The position numbers and the translations under genes are program-made. Below, one piece after another: positions 44,961-57,267 of a stretch of 64,000 bases of DNA (position 1 is the first letter of the stretch; the number at the start of each line of letters is the position of its first letter). This stretch comes from Azospirillaceae bacterium (lineage in GTDB: Bacteria > Pseudomonadota > Alphaproteobacteria > Azospirillales > Azospirillaceae), in the NCBI GenBank assembly GCA_031291675.1, contig JARLIO010000076.1, forward strand, positions 1-64,000. Direction: 5' to 3'. The notes below the pieces were generated by a model that was given only the letters and a program-made list of their open reading frames with translations, ran no database searches and had not been told where the DNA came from.

Positions 44961-45809
44961 GTGCTGTCAGCTTTATGTGATCGCCTCGTCGGGCGAAACC
45001 GATCCCTGGTCACGGTCGTCCGTCTGACCGGCGTGATCGGTCATGGCGGACGGTTTCGTTCCGGCCTGTCTCTGGCGTCGGTGGCTCCGCTGCTGGAACG
45101 GGCGTTTGCCCCGCGGCGCCTGACCGCGGTGGCCCTGGCGATCAACTCGCCCGGCGGTGCCCCGGTCCAGGCGGCGCTGATCGCCGGGCGGATCCGTCAA
45201 CTGGCGGCGGAAAAGCAGGTTCCGGTCCTGGCCTTTGCCGAGGATGTTGCGGCATCGGGCGGCTATTGGCTTGCTTGTGCCGCCGACGAGATCTATGCCG
45301 ACGCCAGTTCCGTGATCGGGTCGATCGGCGTCATTTCCGGTGGCTTTGGTTTTACCGGATTTCTGCAACGGTTGGGCGTCGAGCGGCGGGTCTATACCGC
45401 GGGTTCGCACAAGGGGATGCTTGATCCATTCCTGCCCGAAAATCCGGATGATGTTATCCGGTTGCAGGCGATGCAGGCGGAAATTCATGAGGACTTCAAG
45501 GCCCTGGTGAACCAGCGCCGGGCCGGACGGTTGCGCGCCGCGGCCGATGAACTGTTCAGCGGCGCCTTCTGGACCGGCCGTCGCGCGGTCGAACTGGGGC
45601 TGGTCGATGGCCTGGGGGATCTGCATACCGTGCTGCGGGCGCATTATGGTGCGCGGGTCCGGGTGCGGGCGATCGAACCGCCCGGGCGCTGGCCGATGGC
45701 GCGCTGGCTTCGGCCCGACGCCAGCGTTGCCGAGGGGCTCGACGCGGCTGCCACCGGTTTGATCGCGAGCGCGACGGAAACCGCGCTGTGGAGCCGCTAC
45801 GGCCTGTAG
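44961..45809 (+). CDS. sppA: S49-family serine protease (SppA/SohB-like)
   Basis: A 282-residue single-domain S49 peptidase that would degrade signal peptides or membrane protein fragments. The Ser nucleophile is Ser99 in EDVAASGGYWLA and the Lys general base is Lys151 in GSHKGMLDPF; INSPGG (61-66) is the family substrate loop. GTG 44961 is preceded by GGAGG at 9 bases and is preferred over the earlier ATG at 44928. It lacks a clear N-terminal membrane anchor, unlike SohB. Confidence 0.9.
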   Translation: MLSALCDRLVGRNRSLVTVVRLTGVIGHGGRFRSGLSLASVAPLLERAFAPRRLTAVALAINSPGGAPVQAALIAGRIRQLAAEKQVPVLAFAEDVAASGGYWLACAADEIYADASSVIGSIGVISGGFGFTGFLQRLGVERRVYTAGSHKGMLDPFLPENPDDVIRLQAMQAEIHEDFKALVNQRRAGRLRAAADELFSGAFWTGRRAVELGLVDGLGDLHTVLRAHYGARVRVRAIEPPGRWPMARWLRPDASVAEGLDAAATGLIASATETALWSRYGL

Positions 45810-45926
45810 CATGGGCTCGTCCTTGGAGTGGAATTCCCGCGCTGCGCGCCGGGCCGCGGCTTCGGGCCTTATGCGCGCGCGTCGCGAAATGGTGTATAAG
45901 AGAAAGAGAAAAAAAGAGGTTGGTTC

Positions 45927-46178
45927 GTGACTAAGTTTCTGGTGTTGATCCTGATCCTGATGGTGGTGTGGTATGGCTATCAGTGGGTCGTCCGGGTGGA
46001 TGCCGTGCGTCGTTCCCGCGCGTTCAACCGAGCGCGGACCGAACAGCACCGCGCCGAGGCTGCGGCGATGGCCCGTGGCGCCGAAGACATGGTGCGTTGT
46101 GTCGCCTGCGGGGTCTTCGTTCCGGCCCGCGGGGCCAGCGGATGTGGTCGGTCCGATTGTCCCTATCGGCGCGCCTGA
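45927..46178 (+). CDS. Small membrane protein with zinc-ribbon-like tail (PP0621-like)
   Basis: An 83-residue protein: one N-terminal membrane helix (KFLVLILILMVVWYGY), a charged helical stretch, and a C-terminal four-cysteine pattern (VRCVACGVFVP; SGCGRSDCPY; Cys58, Cys61, Cys73, Cys78) that could hold a metal. This is the layout of the PP0621-type small proteins of unknown function. The start is GTG with AAGAGG in front. It is 117 bp after the S49 peptidase gene on the same strand. Confidence 0.75.
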   Translation: MTKFLVLILILMVVWYGYQWVVRVDAVRRSRAFNRARTEQHRAEAAAMARGAEDMVRCVACGVFVPARGASGCGRSDCPYRRA

Positions 46179-46395
46179 AGTTTCGACTGTAACGGACGCT
46201 ACCCGGTTCATCAGGTTGTGATTCGTTGGTTTTGCGCTCCCGCCTCGGCACATTTCTGGGTACGGGGGGTGGGTCGGCACACAAGCAGCAGGCCGGGCCG
46301 GATTCTCGGCGAGGCGGACGGCGCGCTCCGGTTTCGTGCGCCCGTTCCGGCCGGGGCGGTTCGTGGCAGCGCGTTTGGGTGACCGGGGCGGGCGG

Positions 46396-46980
46396 TCACG
46401 GTGGCGTCCACACCATCTGGCGGCGGGTCGGAGCGACGGTGGTCTCGACGAAGCCGAGACGGCGGTACAGCGCCTCGGCGCGGGGATTGTCGAAGGCAAC
46501 GCTCAGCGTCATCGCACAGCCGGCCAGGGCCGCTCGCCGCTGCACCTCGCCGAGGATGGCCGTGCCCAAGCCGCGGTTGCGGTGCGCCGGGTGCAGGGTG
46601 AGTTCGATCACGTGCCGCACCGGCCCCGACAGATCCACGTAGAACCGCCCCACCGGCTCGCGCCCGCGCTGCAGCAATAGAAAGTCACCGTGAGGATAAC
46701 GGTGGACGAAATCGCTGTGTTGGGCGGCGAACTGCTGTTCGCAGAAGCGTTTCTTGTCCTGCTCGCTCCAGCCGGTGCCGGCCAGTTCGTCGGCGCGGCT
46801 GTGCCGATAGAGACGCTGCAGAAAAGGAAAATCCGCCGGCCGGCAGCGCCGCGAGCGCAGCCCGCCGGCGACAAAGCCGGTTCCCGCCTCCGACAGGGGT
46901 GGGAAATCGGGCAAAGGGAGCGCCGGGGAAGCCGGTGGCCAGGCCAAGCCCGGCCATGACGAATGATGGTGGTTCAGCAT
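46396..46980 (-). CDS. GNAT-family N-acetyltransferase
   Basis: A GNAT protein of about 194 residues. Core motifs are VGRFYVDLSGPVRHVIELTLHP and the acetyl-CoA loop HRNRGLGTAIL, followed by VAFDNPRAEALYRRLGFVE near the C terminus. The N terminus is uncertain: the frame opens at 47004 (GTG) and again at ATG 46980 with GAGG in front; the first 50 residues are proline-rich and may not be translated. Substrate unknown. Confidence 0.82.
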   Translation of the reverse strand: MLNHHHSSWPGLAWPPASPALPLPDFPPLSEAGTGFVAGGLRSRRCRPADFPFLQRLYRHSRADELAGTGWSEQDKKRFCEQQFAAQHSDFVHRYPHGDFLLLQRGREPVGRFYVDLSGPVRHVIELTLHPAHRNRGLGTAILGEVQRRAALAGCAMTLSVAFDNPRAEALYRRLGFVETTVAPTRRQMVWTPP

Positions 46981-47163
46981 CGACCTCAACGCCAACATTG
47001 TCACGGGCCGGCATCATCGGGACCGTCCGGCCGCCGCGTGTTCCGGCGTGGCCCCCTTCGACCCACCAACGGACCGGGCATGGTCCGTTCGAGTCGGAAT
47101 GCCAGGGCCTTAACGGAAACCCGTAATCATAACAGATGCGGACGTTCATCGCCAGGTAAGGTT

Positions 47164-47348
47164 GGCGATTCTCAGCCGTTCTCATTTTGGCTGTCGGCCC
47201 GCGGGCTGCGGCCCGCACCCGCTCGGGGTGAACCCCGAACCCCCCTCTATTTTGACAAAAACAAAGGGGTCTGGGGCATGGCCCCCGTTGGGTTTGGGCG
47301 AAAGCCCAACGCTTCGTCGCCAAAATGAGAACCGCTGGGCGATTCTCA
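47164..47348 (+). mobile_element. MITE-like element, copy B, with target duplication, nested beside another element
   Basis: A second copy of the 163-bp element (core 47175-47337), near-identical to copy A at 33.0 kb, with the same terminal inverted repeats (GCCGTTCTCATTTTGGC and its partner GCCAAAATGAGAACCGCT). It is flanked by GGCGATTCTCA at 47164-47174 and 47338-47348. That duplicated target is the start of the neighbouring C-rich element, so copy B inserted there later. Confidence 0.82.
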
Positions 47349-47469
47349 TCCGTCGCGGGGGGGGCTTTCTCCCCCGCGTGCCACCCAACCCGCACCCCCC
47401 GGCGCCCCGCCCCCGCGCCCCCCCCCATCCCCCCCGGGCGGCCCCCCCCCCCCCCCCGCGACGGATGAG
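47345..47469. mobile_element. C-rich inverted-repeat element (125 bp)
   Basis: Perfect 20-bp terminal inverted repeats, CTCATCCGTCGCGGGGGGGG at 47345-47364 and its complement at 47450-47469, enclose an extremely strand-biased interior (runs of 5-16 C on the plus strand). There is no coding frame of interest. The minus strand could form G-quadruplexes. Its left flank was the target of MITE copy B. Confidence 0.65.
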
Positions 47470-47952
47470 GTTGCAGCGCCACCGCCGGTCCCGGTGAGAA
47501 TGCGACGATATATATTTCTTGCTCGTACCATGGTGTGATAATTCAATATTATAAAGCATTTTTGGATGTTGAAACGAAAGTATAGAAAGTAAATAATTTA
47601 CGCGTGACGCCGTGATCACTCGTTCTCATCAGCATAGCGCCAGATCATGAAACAGCGGAACATGCCATGCGATGGGATGATCCCGGCAGGGACCGACGAC
47701 CGTGATCGCTATTTGTGGGGGAGGGCCGTCCCAGAGGCGTTTGCGACCTGGTGGGATCGGAAATGGTTCCAGATCGTTCCTTTCGGCATATTTCTGATGC
47801 CCAATCGGAACCCAGGCCTGGAATTTGCCCGACGGGTCGTGGTGCAGCGCAAAAAATCATGAAAGCGCGCTGTTGCACCGCCTTGATTCGCCGTCCCCGG
47901 TTGCGTATCGTTCCTCCAGGTTTGTACTCATCGAAATAAAGCGACAACAATC
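47470..47952. other. Gap before glyQ, partly AT-rich
   Basis: 47505-47640 is AT-rich (TATATATTTC, AATTCAATATTATAAAGCA), a sharp contrast with the C-rich element beside it. Short frames on both strands (a 71-codon one at 47647) lack ribosome sites or recognisable sequence. The glyQ promoter presumably lies here. Confidence 0.4.
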
Positions 47953-48825
47953 ATGGCGCCCCGTAGCGCGACAGCCCTCAGCTTTCAGAAAATCATCCTG
48001 ACTTTGCAGAATTATTGGGCGGATCAGGGCTGTGTGATCCTGCAGCCGTATGACATGGAGGTGGGTGCCGGGACCTTCCATCCCGCGACGACCCTGCGGT
48101 CGCTGGGTCCCAAGCCCTGGCGTGCCGCCTATGTTCAACCCTCGCGGCGTCCCAAGGACGGCCGCTATGGCGAGAATCCCAATCGGCTGCAGCATTACTA
48201 CCAGTTTCAGGTCATCCTGAAACCGTCACCGGCCAACAGCCAGGAGCTCTATCTGGAGAGCCTGCGTCAGCTCGGCATCGACCCGGCGCTGCACGATATC
48301 CGGTTCGTCGAGGACGATTGGGAAAGTCCGACCCTGGGCGCCTGGGGGCTGGGGTGGGAGGTCTGGTGCGACGGCATGGAGGTCACCCAGTTCACCTATT
48401 TTCAGCAGGTTGGCGGCATTGAATGCGATCCGGTCGCGGTCGAGATGACCTATGGCCTGGAGCGCCTGGCGATGTACGTCCAGGGTGTCGAAAATGTCTA
48501 CGACCTGGACTTCAATGGCGCCGGGGTTCGCTATGGCGATATCTTCAAGCGCAGCGAGATCGAATTCTCGGCCTTCAATTTCGAGCATGCCGACACCGGC
48601 CGGTTGCTGCGGCATTTCGAGGATGCCGAGGCCGAATGCGCCGCGTTGCTGGGTCGGGAGCTGGCGTTGCCGGCCTATGATCAGTGCATCAAGGCCAGTC
48701 ATTTATTCAATCTGCTCGACGCGCGTGGCGTGATCAGTGTCGTCGAGCGTGCCGCCTATATCGGCCGCGTCCGTGCCCTGGCAAAGGGGTGCTGCGAGAC
48801 CTGGCTGGCCGGATCCAAGGCGTAA
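47953..48825 (+). CDS. glyQ: Glycine-tRNA ligase alpha subunit
   Basis: A 290-residue catalytic alpha subunit of the tetrameric glycyl-tRNA synthetase. [37 protein letters not shown] and [19 protein letters not shown] are invariant class II blocks for ATP and glycine binding. The length is typical. glyS follows after 4 bp. No strong ribosome site is visible before the ATG, though the N terminus agrees with the family. Confidence 0.97.
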   Translation: MAPRSATALSFQKIILTLQNYWADQGCVILQPYDMEVGAGTFHPATTLRSLGPKPWRAAYVQPSRRPKDGRYGENPNRLQHYYQFQVILKPSPANSQELYLESLRQLGIDPALHDIRFVEDDWESPTLGAWGLGWEVWCDGMEVTQFTYFQQVGGIECDPVAVEMTYGLERLAMYVQGVENVYDLDFNGAGVRYGDIFKRSEIEFSAFNFEHADTGRLLRHFEDAEAECAALLGRELALPAYDQCIKASHLFNLLDARGVISVVERAAYIGRVRALAKGCCETWLAGSKA

Positions 48826-48829
48826 TCCC

Positions 48830-50911
48830 ATGTCCGAACTCCTGTTGGAAGTGTTTTCCGAAGACATCCCGGCGCGCATGCAGGCGCGTGCCGCCGAGGA
48901 TCTGGGCCGTCTGGTGAGCGAGGGGCTGCAGGCGGCCGGTCTTGCCTTCGGCACGCTGACGGTGGAATCGACGCCTCGTCGCCTGGTCGTCACGGTCGAT
49001 GGCCTGCCATTGCACCAGCCCGATGTCCGTGAGGAGCGCAAGGGGCCGCGCGTCGGCGCGCCCGAGGCCGCGATCCAGGGTTTTCTGCGCGGCGCCGGTG
49101 TCGCCGATCTGTCGGCGTGCCAGGCCCGCGACACCGGCAAGGGTGAATTCTGGTTCGCCGTGATCGAGAAGCCCGGCGCTCCGACCGCCGCGGTGCTGCC
49201 CGCGCTGCTGGTCAATGCACTCAAGGCCCTGCCCTGGCCCAAAAGCATGCGTTGGGCCACCGGCGGCTTCCGCTGGGTCCGGCCGCTGCATTCGATCATC
49301 GCCCTGTTCGATGGCCAGGTGCTGGATGGCGAACTCGAACTGGGCGGCGACCTGCCGGCGCTGCGCTTCGGAGCCGCGACGCGAGGCCACCGTTTTCTGG
49401 CTCCGGCGTCGTTCACGGTGACCTCCGTTGCGGATTATCGTGAAAAACTGCAAGCAGCACGCGTGGTGCTGTCACGCGACCAGCGCCGGGCGCTGATCGC
49501 CGAACGCGCCGCCACACTTGCGGCCGCCGAGGGCCTGTCGGTCAAACCCGATGACGGGCTGCTGGACGAGGTTACCGGGCTGGTGGAATGGCCGGTGGTT
49601 CTGATCGGCTCGATCGATGCGGCATTCATGACCGTGCCCGCCGAGGTGCTGACGACCTCGATGCGCACCCACCAGAAATACTTCGCCCTGGCGCGTCCCG
49701 ATGGCACCCTCGCGCCGCGGTTTATCGTTGTCGCCAACACCGAAACCGCGGATCACGGGGCCGCGGTTGCCGCCGGGAATGAGCGGGTGCTGCGGGCACG
49801 GCTGTCCGATGCCAAGTTCTTCTGGGATCAGGATCACAAGCATCCGCTGGCGGATCGGGTTGCCGGACTGTCGGCGATCATCTTTCATGCCCGCCTCGGC
49901 AGCATGCTGGAAAAGGTGACACGGCTGGAGCGCCTGGCGGCGACCCTGGCCGCGGCGATCCCCGGCGCCGATGTGGCGTTGGCCCGGCGCGCGGCCCATC
50001 TGGCCAAAGCTGACCTGGTGTCGGGCATGGTCGGCGAGTTCCCCGAGCTTCAGGGGATCATGGGGCGCTATTATGCCGCGGCACAGGGCGAACCCGCGGT
50101 GGTCGCCGAGGCGATCGCGGCGCATTACCGGCCGCTCGGCCCTGGCGACAGCTGTCCGACGACGCCGGTCAGCGTCGCCGTCGCCCTGGCCGACAAGATC
50201 GATACCCTGGTTGGTTTCTTCGGCATCGGCGAGACGCCGACCGGATCCCGGGATCCGTTTGCCCTGCGCCGGGCGGCGCTGGGGGTGATCCGCCTGATCG
50301 TCGAGAACCGCCTGCGTTTGCCGTTGAGCCGGCTGTTTGCCGAGGCCCGGGCGGGCTTCTCCGAGACGTTGGCGCTGTCCGATCCGTCCGCGGCGTTGCT
50401 GAGCTTTTTCGCCGACCGCCTCAAAGTGGTGCTGCGTGAACAGGGCGTGCGTTTCGATCTGGTCGATGCCGTGTTCGCCCTTGGGGACGAGGATGATCTG
50501 GTCCGGCTGCTGGCCCGGGTCGAGGCGCTGCGCGGCTTTCTCGGAAGCGACGACGGCGCCAACCTGCTGACCGCCTATCGCCGGGCCGTCAATATCGTGC
50601 GCATCGAGGAGAAAAAGGACGGACCGCTGACCGGGGCCGTCGACGCCAGCCTGCTGGAACTGCCTGAAGAGACGGCGTTGTCTGCCGCGCTGGCCACGGT
50701 GGCGCGGGACGCGGGGCCGGCGCTGGCAGCCGAGGATTTTTCAACATGCATGGCCGTTCTGGCGCGGTTGCGCCTGCCGGTCGACGCCTTCTTCGAGAAG
50801 GTGACAGTGAATGCTGACCGGGCTGAGCTTCGGGCCAATCGCCTGCGTCTGCTCGGTCAGATCCGGTCGGTCCTGCATCAGGTCGCCGATTTCTCACGAA
50901 TCGAGGGCTGA
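48830..50911 (+). CDS. glyS: Glycine-tRNA ligase beta subunit
   Basis: A 693-residue beta subunit carrying the tRNA-binding and HD-like parts of the synthetase. The N terminus [17 protein letters not shown], the block [12 protein letters not shown] and the C-terminal DALR-like end ([23 protein letters not shown]) are family features. The frame opens in glyQ at 48737, but ATG 48830, four bases after the glyQ stop, gives the normal start. It is co-transcribed with glyQ and probably followed by ppdK after about 107 bp. Confidence 0.97.
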   Translation: MSELLLEVFSEDIPARMQARAAEDLGRLVSEGLQAAGLAFGTLTVESTPRRLVVTVDGLPLHQPDVREERKGPRVGAPEAAIQGFLRGAGVADLSACQARDTGKGEFWFAVIEKPGAPTAAVLPALLVNALKALPWPKSMRWATGGFRWVRPLHSIIALFDGQVLDGELELGGDLPALRFGAATRGHRFLAPASFTVTSVADYREKLQAARVVLSRDQRRALIAERAATLAAAEGLSVKPDDGLLDEVTGLVEWPVVLIGSIDAAFMTVPAEVLTTSMRTHQKYFALARPDGTLAPRFIVVANTETADHGAAVAAGNERVLRARLSDAKFFWDQDHKHPLADRVAGLSAIIFHARLGSMLEKVTRLERLAATLAAAIPGADVALARRAAHLAKADLVSGMVGEFPELQGIMGRYYAAAQGEPAVVAEAIAAHYRPLGPGDSCPTTPVSVAVALADKIDTLVGFFGIGETPTGSRDPFALRRAALGVIRLIVENRLRLPLSRLFAEARAGFSETLALSDPSAALLSFFADRLKVVLREQGVRFDLVDAVFALGDEDDLVRLLARVEALRGFLGSDDGANLLTAYRRAVNIVRIEEKKDGPLTGAVDASLLELPEETALSAALATVARDAGPALAAEDFSTCMAVLARLRLPVDAFFEKVTVNADRAELRANRLRLLGQIRSVLHQVADFSRIEG

Positions 50912-51018
50912 TGATGGAGGGCTGGGCCGAAAGCCGCATTGGCGCCGGCTGGTGTTTCGCGCCATGACTGAGTCGTGCGCTCCGCAAGGGGCGCAGCTCG
51001 AAAAGAAGGAAGAAAGCA

Positions 51019-53712
<2,694 letters not shown>

Positions 53713-53766
53713 TTGATGTCCTGAAGTGATGGAAGGCCCGCCGGATTGAACCGACGGGGCGGGGCC

Positions 53767-53798
53767 GGGGCCCTGGACGTTGGACCGTCCAGGGCCCC
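53767..53798 (+). terminator. Long GC hairpin after ppdK
   Basis: A perfect 13-bp stem (GGGGCCCTGGACG at 53767-53779 with its complement at 53786-53798) and a 6-base loop, 55 bp after the ppdK stop. No T-run follows, so it may be a weak or Rho-assisted terminator. The remaining gap up to 54158 is AT-richer toward its right end and holds no gene I can support. Confidence 0.5.
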
Positions 53799-54158
53799 TG
53801 GCATTTGTGCGGCATGGCCCGCCGGATGCCCCGGTGGCAGCGATCCCCAGCCCGGTGCGGCGATTGCCGGGATTTGAGGCAAATATCCTGAATTGAGAAC
53901 AAGACGGTTTTCATGGCTGCCCCGGTGGTATTCGTCTGGGGTTCAATGTCAGCTTGCGGTCTTCATGCCGCGCATGATCATCTTCTGGTATCAGTAAAAC
54001 CCGGCCCCAACGAAAGGTTAAAGGGATCGGAGCGGAGTGGGAAGGCTGAGAAAATCGCGGAATGATATTTCGGTAATTTTGCCGTTGATGGTTTTATTTG
54101 AGGAATGATAGCTTGTTCAATAATTGAAAAAAAATGTCTTTGTCGGCGTGGAGGGGGA

Positions 54159-54917
54159 ATGGGCACTTTTCATGAGACGGCATTTGTCACGATAGGCCTG
54201 ATTTTTTCCCTGTCCGGGCCCGGTTTGGCGGCGGACAAGACGGTGCGCCTGACCTCGCTCGACTGGCCGCCTTATACCATGGAGGCGGCACCCCACGGCG
54301 CCACCGAGGCGGTGGCGCGCCGTGCCTTCGCTGCGATGGGCTATACGCTGGAGACGGACTTCCTGCCATGGCAGCGCGCCATGGCCGAAGGCAAGACCGA
54401 TAAGAAATATGTCGGCTATTATCCGGAATATCTGTCGGATGCGTTGACGGATTGCCTGTTTTCAGCCCCGATGGGCGATAGTCCCCTGGGATTGGTGGAG
54501 CGCCGGGACGCCAATCTGATGGGCAAGACGCTGGATGATTTGAAGACAGTCGTCATCGGTACTGTTGCGGGTTATGTCAATGACGCTGATTTCGATGCCC
54601 GCGTCAGGGATGGCCGTCTCAAGGTCGAGGAAGCCGCCGATGACATCACCAATTTGCGCAAAGTCGCCCATGGCCGAATTCCGGCAGCGGTGATTGATGC
54701 CAACGTGATGTCCTATCTGATCGCGGCAGATGCCGATCTTTCCGGCCGGCGCGACACCCTGGTTTTCGACGGCACCAGTCTCGAAAACAAGACACTGCAT
54801 GTCTGTTTCCGGAAGGACGAGGACGGCCGGAAAATGGCGGAAATGTTTAACGAAGGCTTGAAGAAAATCGACGTGAAGTCGATCGTCGAGGCCGCTCTTA
54901 ACGATCATCTAAAATAA
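54159..54917 (+). CDS. Periplasmic solute-binding protein (family 3-like)
   Basis: A 252-residue secreted binding protein. A signal peptide (about 1-25, ending GPGLAA) is followed by RLTSLDWPPYTMEA, the typical first strand and ligand-loop of amino-acid/polar-solute binding proteins; GTVAGYVNDADFDARVRD and VDIANVMSYLI-like segments form the second lobe (here AVIDANVMSYL). It has no ABC permease partner next to it, so it may serve as an orphan sensor or work with distant transporter genes. ATG 54159 has GGAGGGGGA directly in front; the frame opens earlier at 54105. Confidence 0.85.
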   Translation: MGTFHETAFVTIGLIFSLSGPGLAADKTVRLTSLDWPPYTMEAAPHGATEAVARRAFAAMGYTLETDFLPWQRAMAEGKTDKKYVGYYPEYLSDALTDCLFSAPMGDSPLGLVERRDANLMGKTLDDLKTVVIGTVAGYVNDADFDARVRDGRLKVEEAADDITNLRKVAHGRIPAAVIDANVMSYLIAADADLSGRRDTLVFDGTSLENKTLHVCFRKDEDGRKMAEMFNEGLKKIDVKSIVEAALNDHLK

Positions 54918-55286
54918 TGCCAGGTTCCTTCTTTGTGAAAGAAGGCGGCATAATAACCATAATACATTATATATTATCGAAATTTAACGAAAATATGTCA
55001 GGGACCAGGGGAGCGATGATGGTGTGATACCGCTCCAGCCCCCGAAGAGAACCCTCGGTTTTTAGCAGAATTCCGCGATAAACGCGTATCGGCGTTTTCA
55101 ATTTGTCTACTTGTACGTATCGGAAGGTCATTTCGTTACTTCTAGCCGGTTCCGGAATACCCGGAGTTGTCTCGGCGGATCGACCCATAGGCTGATTGTC
55201 AGAGTCTCGCTATGCTTCGTTCATGGTGCTTGCCGGAGCGGCGAATCGTCAGGCTGCCGCAGAGGGGATGAATACGGATCTTGCCG

Positions 55287-55302
55287 CTTGACCATGGTCA
55301 AG
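55287..55302. promoter_or_regulatory. Perfect FNR/DNR-type palindrome upstream of the Crp/Fnr gene
   Basis: CTTGACCATGGTCAAG is a perfect 16-bp palindrome and fits TTGAY-N4-RTCAA exactly. It lies 60 bp before the start of the Crp/Fnr-family gene, suggesting autoregulation or control by another Fnr-type protein. The rest of the gap 54918-55361 has no supported gene. Confidence 0.7.
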
Positions 55303-55361
55303 CTCGCGGTCCGCGCATTTGTCCTAAGAATAAGCAATGGCCAGCGCAAAGGAGGATAAAA

Positions 55362-56225
55362 ATGACCCGCAGAATCGCCGTCGCCGCACAACTTCCGTCG
55401 GACGTCGTGGATTTCCGTAAGACATGCGGTATCACCTCCACGACTGAGATCGGCGTTGATATCGGGGTCGACGACCAGACTTCCGGTCTACCTTGCCGCC
55501 CGAGCCACCGTGAACGCCGATCCACCGGCCATACCGATCAACTTTCCGCCTCGGACTGGCGGGTCATCCGGGCGGTCCCGTTATTCACCGCGCTGGATCG
55601 GGCGTTGCTGTCCCGTTTGGTGGCCTCCGGCCGGGTCAGGGCGCTGTGGCGCGGCGACCAAGTGTTTCATCAGGGGGACGAGGCTCGCCACCTTTTCCTG
55701 TTGCTCGACGGCTGCGTCAAAATCTACCGAACCAGCCGCCAGGGGACGCATACGGTGCAGGAAATCGCCGAGAATGGCGCTACCTTCGCCGAGGAGTCGG
55801 CCTTTGTTGCGCGGGTCCATCCCGCCTCCGCCGAAGCGGTTTGCGATTCGCGCGTCTTGGAATTGCCGGCCCGTTGCCTCAACGACAGTTTTGCCGAGAG
55901 CCCGAGTCTGGCGCGGGCCGTCGTCGCGACTCTGTCGGCGCGATTGACCGCACAAATGCTGGAGTTGGAACGCGCATATCGGCTCACCGGCGCGCAACGC
56001 CTGGCGGGCTTCCTGTCCCTGATGTTTGCTGCCGACGACCACCAAGCCACCGGGCATTTGCCGTGCGACAAGAACGTGCTGGCGGCCCGTCTGGGCATGA
56101 CCCCGGAATCGCTGTCGCGGGCGTTCGTGGTGCTCCGTGATGAAGGTGTTCGCACCCGGTATCGCGACATCTATGTCGAGGATGTGGCGGAGTTGCGCGC
56201 CTACGCCGCTCTCGACGAAGAGTGA
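55362..56225 (+). CDS. Crp/Fnr-family transcription regulator (Dnr/NnrR-like)
   Basis: A 287-residue regulator. The cyclic-nucleotide-like sensory barrel is at about 70-185 (AVPLFTALDRALLSRLVASG; GDEARHLFLLLDGCVKIYR), the long dimerisation helix at 180-205, and a winged helix-turn-helix at 205-275 with MTPESLSRAFVVLRDEGV as recognition helix. It lacks the four-cysteine cluster of oxygen-sensing FNR, so it is more like the Dnr/NnrR group that responds to nitric oxide through haem; this fits the adjacent nos genes. The first 60 residues are an unusual extension. The start is fixed by AGGAGG at 55349. It converges on the ferritin-like gene with 19 bp between. Confidence 0.9.
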   Translation: MTRRIAVAAQLPSDVVDFRKTCGITSTTEIGVDIGVDDQTSGLPCRPSHRERRSTGHTDQLSASDWRVIRAVPLFTALDRALLSRLVASGRVRALWRGDQVFHQGDEARHLFLLLDGCVKIYRTSRQGTHTVQEIAENGATFAEESAFVARVHPASAEAVCDSRVLELPARCLNDSFAESPSLARAVVATLSARLTAQMLELERAYRLTGAQRLAGFLSLMFAADDHQATGHLPCDKNVLAARLGMTPESLSRAFVVLRDEGVRTRYRDIYVEDVAELRAYAALDEE

Positions 56226-56244
56226 CGGCGCGGTCGCAACGTGC

Positions 56245-57198
56245 CTATATCTTGCTGCTGCGCACCAGGGCGAGACGGCTCATTGCCTGTTCCGCCAAGG
56301 CCTGGGCCTGGTGCAGCAGCGATTCCTCGGTCGCCTGTTCCGCGATCATGAGATAGGCCTCCAGCACCTCTTCGGCATCGCGTTCGCACAGGGCAAGAGC
56401 CGCGGCCGGTGTCAGCCGGCCCGCCGCCAACAAGCCGGCGCTTCGGGCCGACTCAGCGGCAGGGCTGGCCGAGGGCCTGTCGCCCTCGGCAAACCGGCTC
56501 AGGCGTGCCATCGTTTCAGCGCCGTGCGCGGCACTGGCGGCGGCGCGACCGACCAGAACCGTACCGGGTTGCTTGTCGGTGGCGAGGCTCGCCGCAGTCG
56601 CTGTGGCGACGTCGGCCGAGCCTTGTTCCAATCCGGTGGCGACGCGCTGGAGTTCCGCCAGGGTTCGGGCGGTGGGCAGACCGCGTCGGAGCTGCGTCGT
56701 CATGGCATGATAGGCGTGTCGACGCGCCTGGCGCAACCGCGCGACGTGGTTGAGTTCCTCCCGCGCCAGCGCCTCCGCGCGCAATCGAATTTCGCGATCA
56801 GAATCGGCCTGGGCCGCCACATAGGCATAGAAGGCGAAGGCCTGTTCCTCGTTGCGCACCGCGAGACTCAGAATGCGGTACGATGACAACGGTGCACCGT
56901 CGGCATCTTCGGTGCCGAAGGTCTCGGGAAGGCGCCAGGTGAACAGCAGCGGACGGGGATCGGACAGACCGTCGCGACGCGCCCAGGCGCTCAGTTCGGC
57001 CTCATGCGCCCGTTCGAGTTCGGCCAGCGCGCGGAAGGTGCGCGCCAGTTCGACCTCGTTCCGTGCCGCCATCTCCGTAGCGAGCTGCTCGTAGCGGAGC
57101 GCCGCCTCATGTTCCATCCCGACGGCGATTGCCATCAGCGCGTCAACCGAAACGGGGCTGGTCACGGGGTATCGGGGATTGATGGCGGGAGCGGGCAT
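56245..57198 (-). CDS. Ferritin-like diiron-domain protein (rubrerythrin-type)
   Basis: A 317-residue protein with a four-helix ferritin-like domain in its first 165 residues. The metal ligands fall in MEHEAALRYEQLA, ELERAHEAEL, RNEEQAFAFYAYVA and AREELNHVARL, the two Glu plus two ExxH pattern of rubrerythrin-type diiron sites. The C-terminal half is Ala-rich helical with no domain I know, and no rubredoxin cysteines are present. Likely a peroxide or nitric-oxide protection or iron-handling protein. It is divergent from nosR, with a shared 175-bp control region that carries a degenerate Fnr-type box. Confidence 0.82.
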   Translation of the reverse strand: MPAPAINPRYPVTSPVSVDALMAIAVGMEHEAALRYEQLATEMAARNEVELARTFRALAELERAHEAELSAWARRDGLSDPRPLLFTWRLPETFGTEDADGAPLSSYRILSLAVRNEEQAFAFYAYVAAQADSDREIRLRAEALAREELNHVARLRQARRHAYHAMTTQLRRGLPTARTLAELQRVATGLEQGSADVATATAASLATDKQPGTVLVGRAAASAAHGAETMARLSRFAEGDRPSASPAAESARSAGLLAAGRLTPAAALALCERDAEEVLEAYLMIAEQATEESLLHQAQALAEQAMSRLALVRSSKI

Positions 57199-57267
57199 TA
57201 CCTCACCTCATGGCTGCCTCCGTACGGGAGGTCGAATGCCATTCTGCACAGCTAATCCCATTGTGAC

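Noticed and set aside
47647-47862. 71-codon plus-strand ORF before glyQ
   Set aside because: No ribosome site, no recognisable motif, and a competing frame on the other strand; treated as non-coding.
54967-55188. 73-codon minus-strand ORF between the solute-binding protein and the Crp/Fnr gene
   Set aside because: No ribosome site or family likeness; the region looks intergenic.
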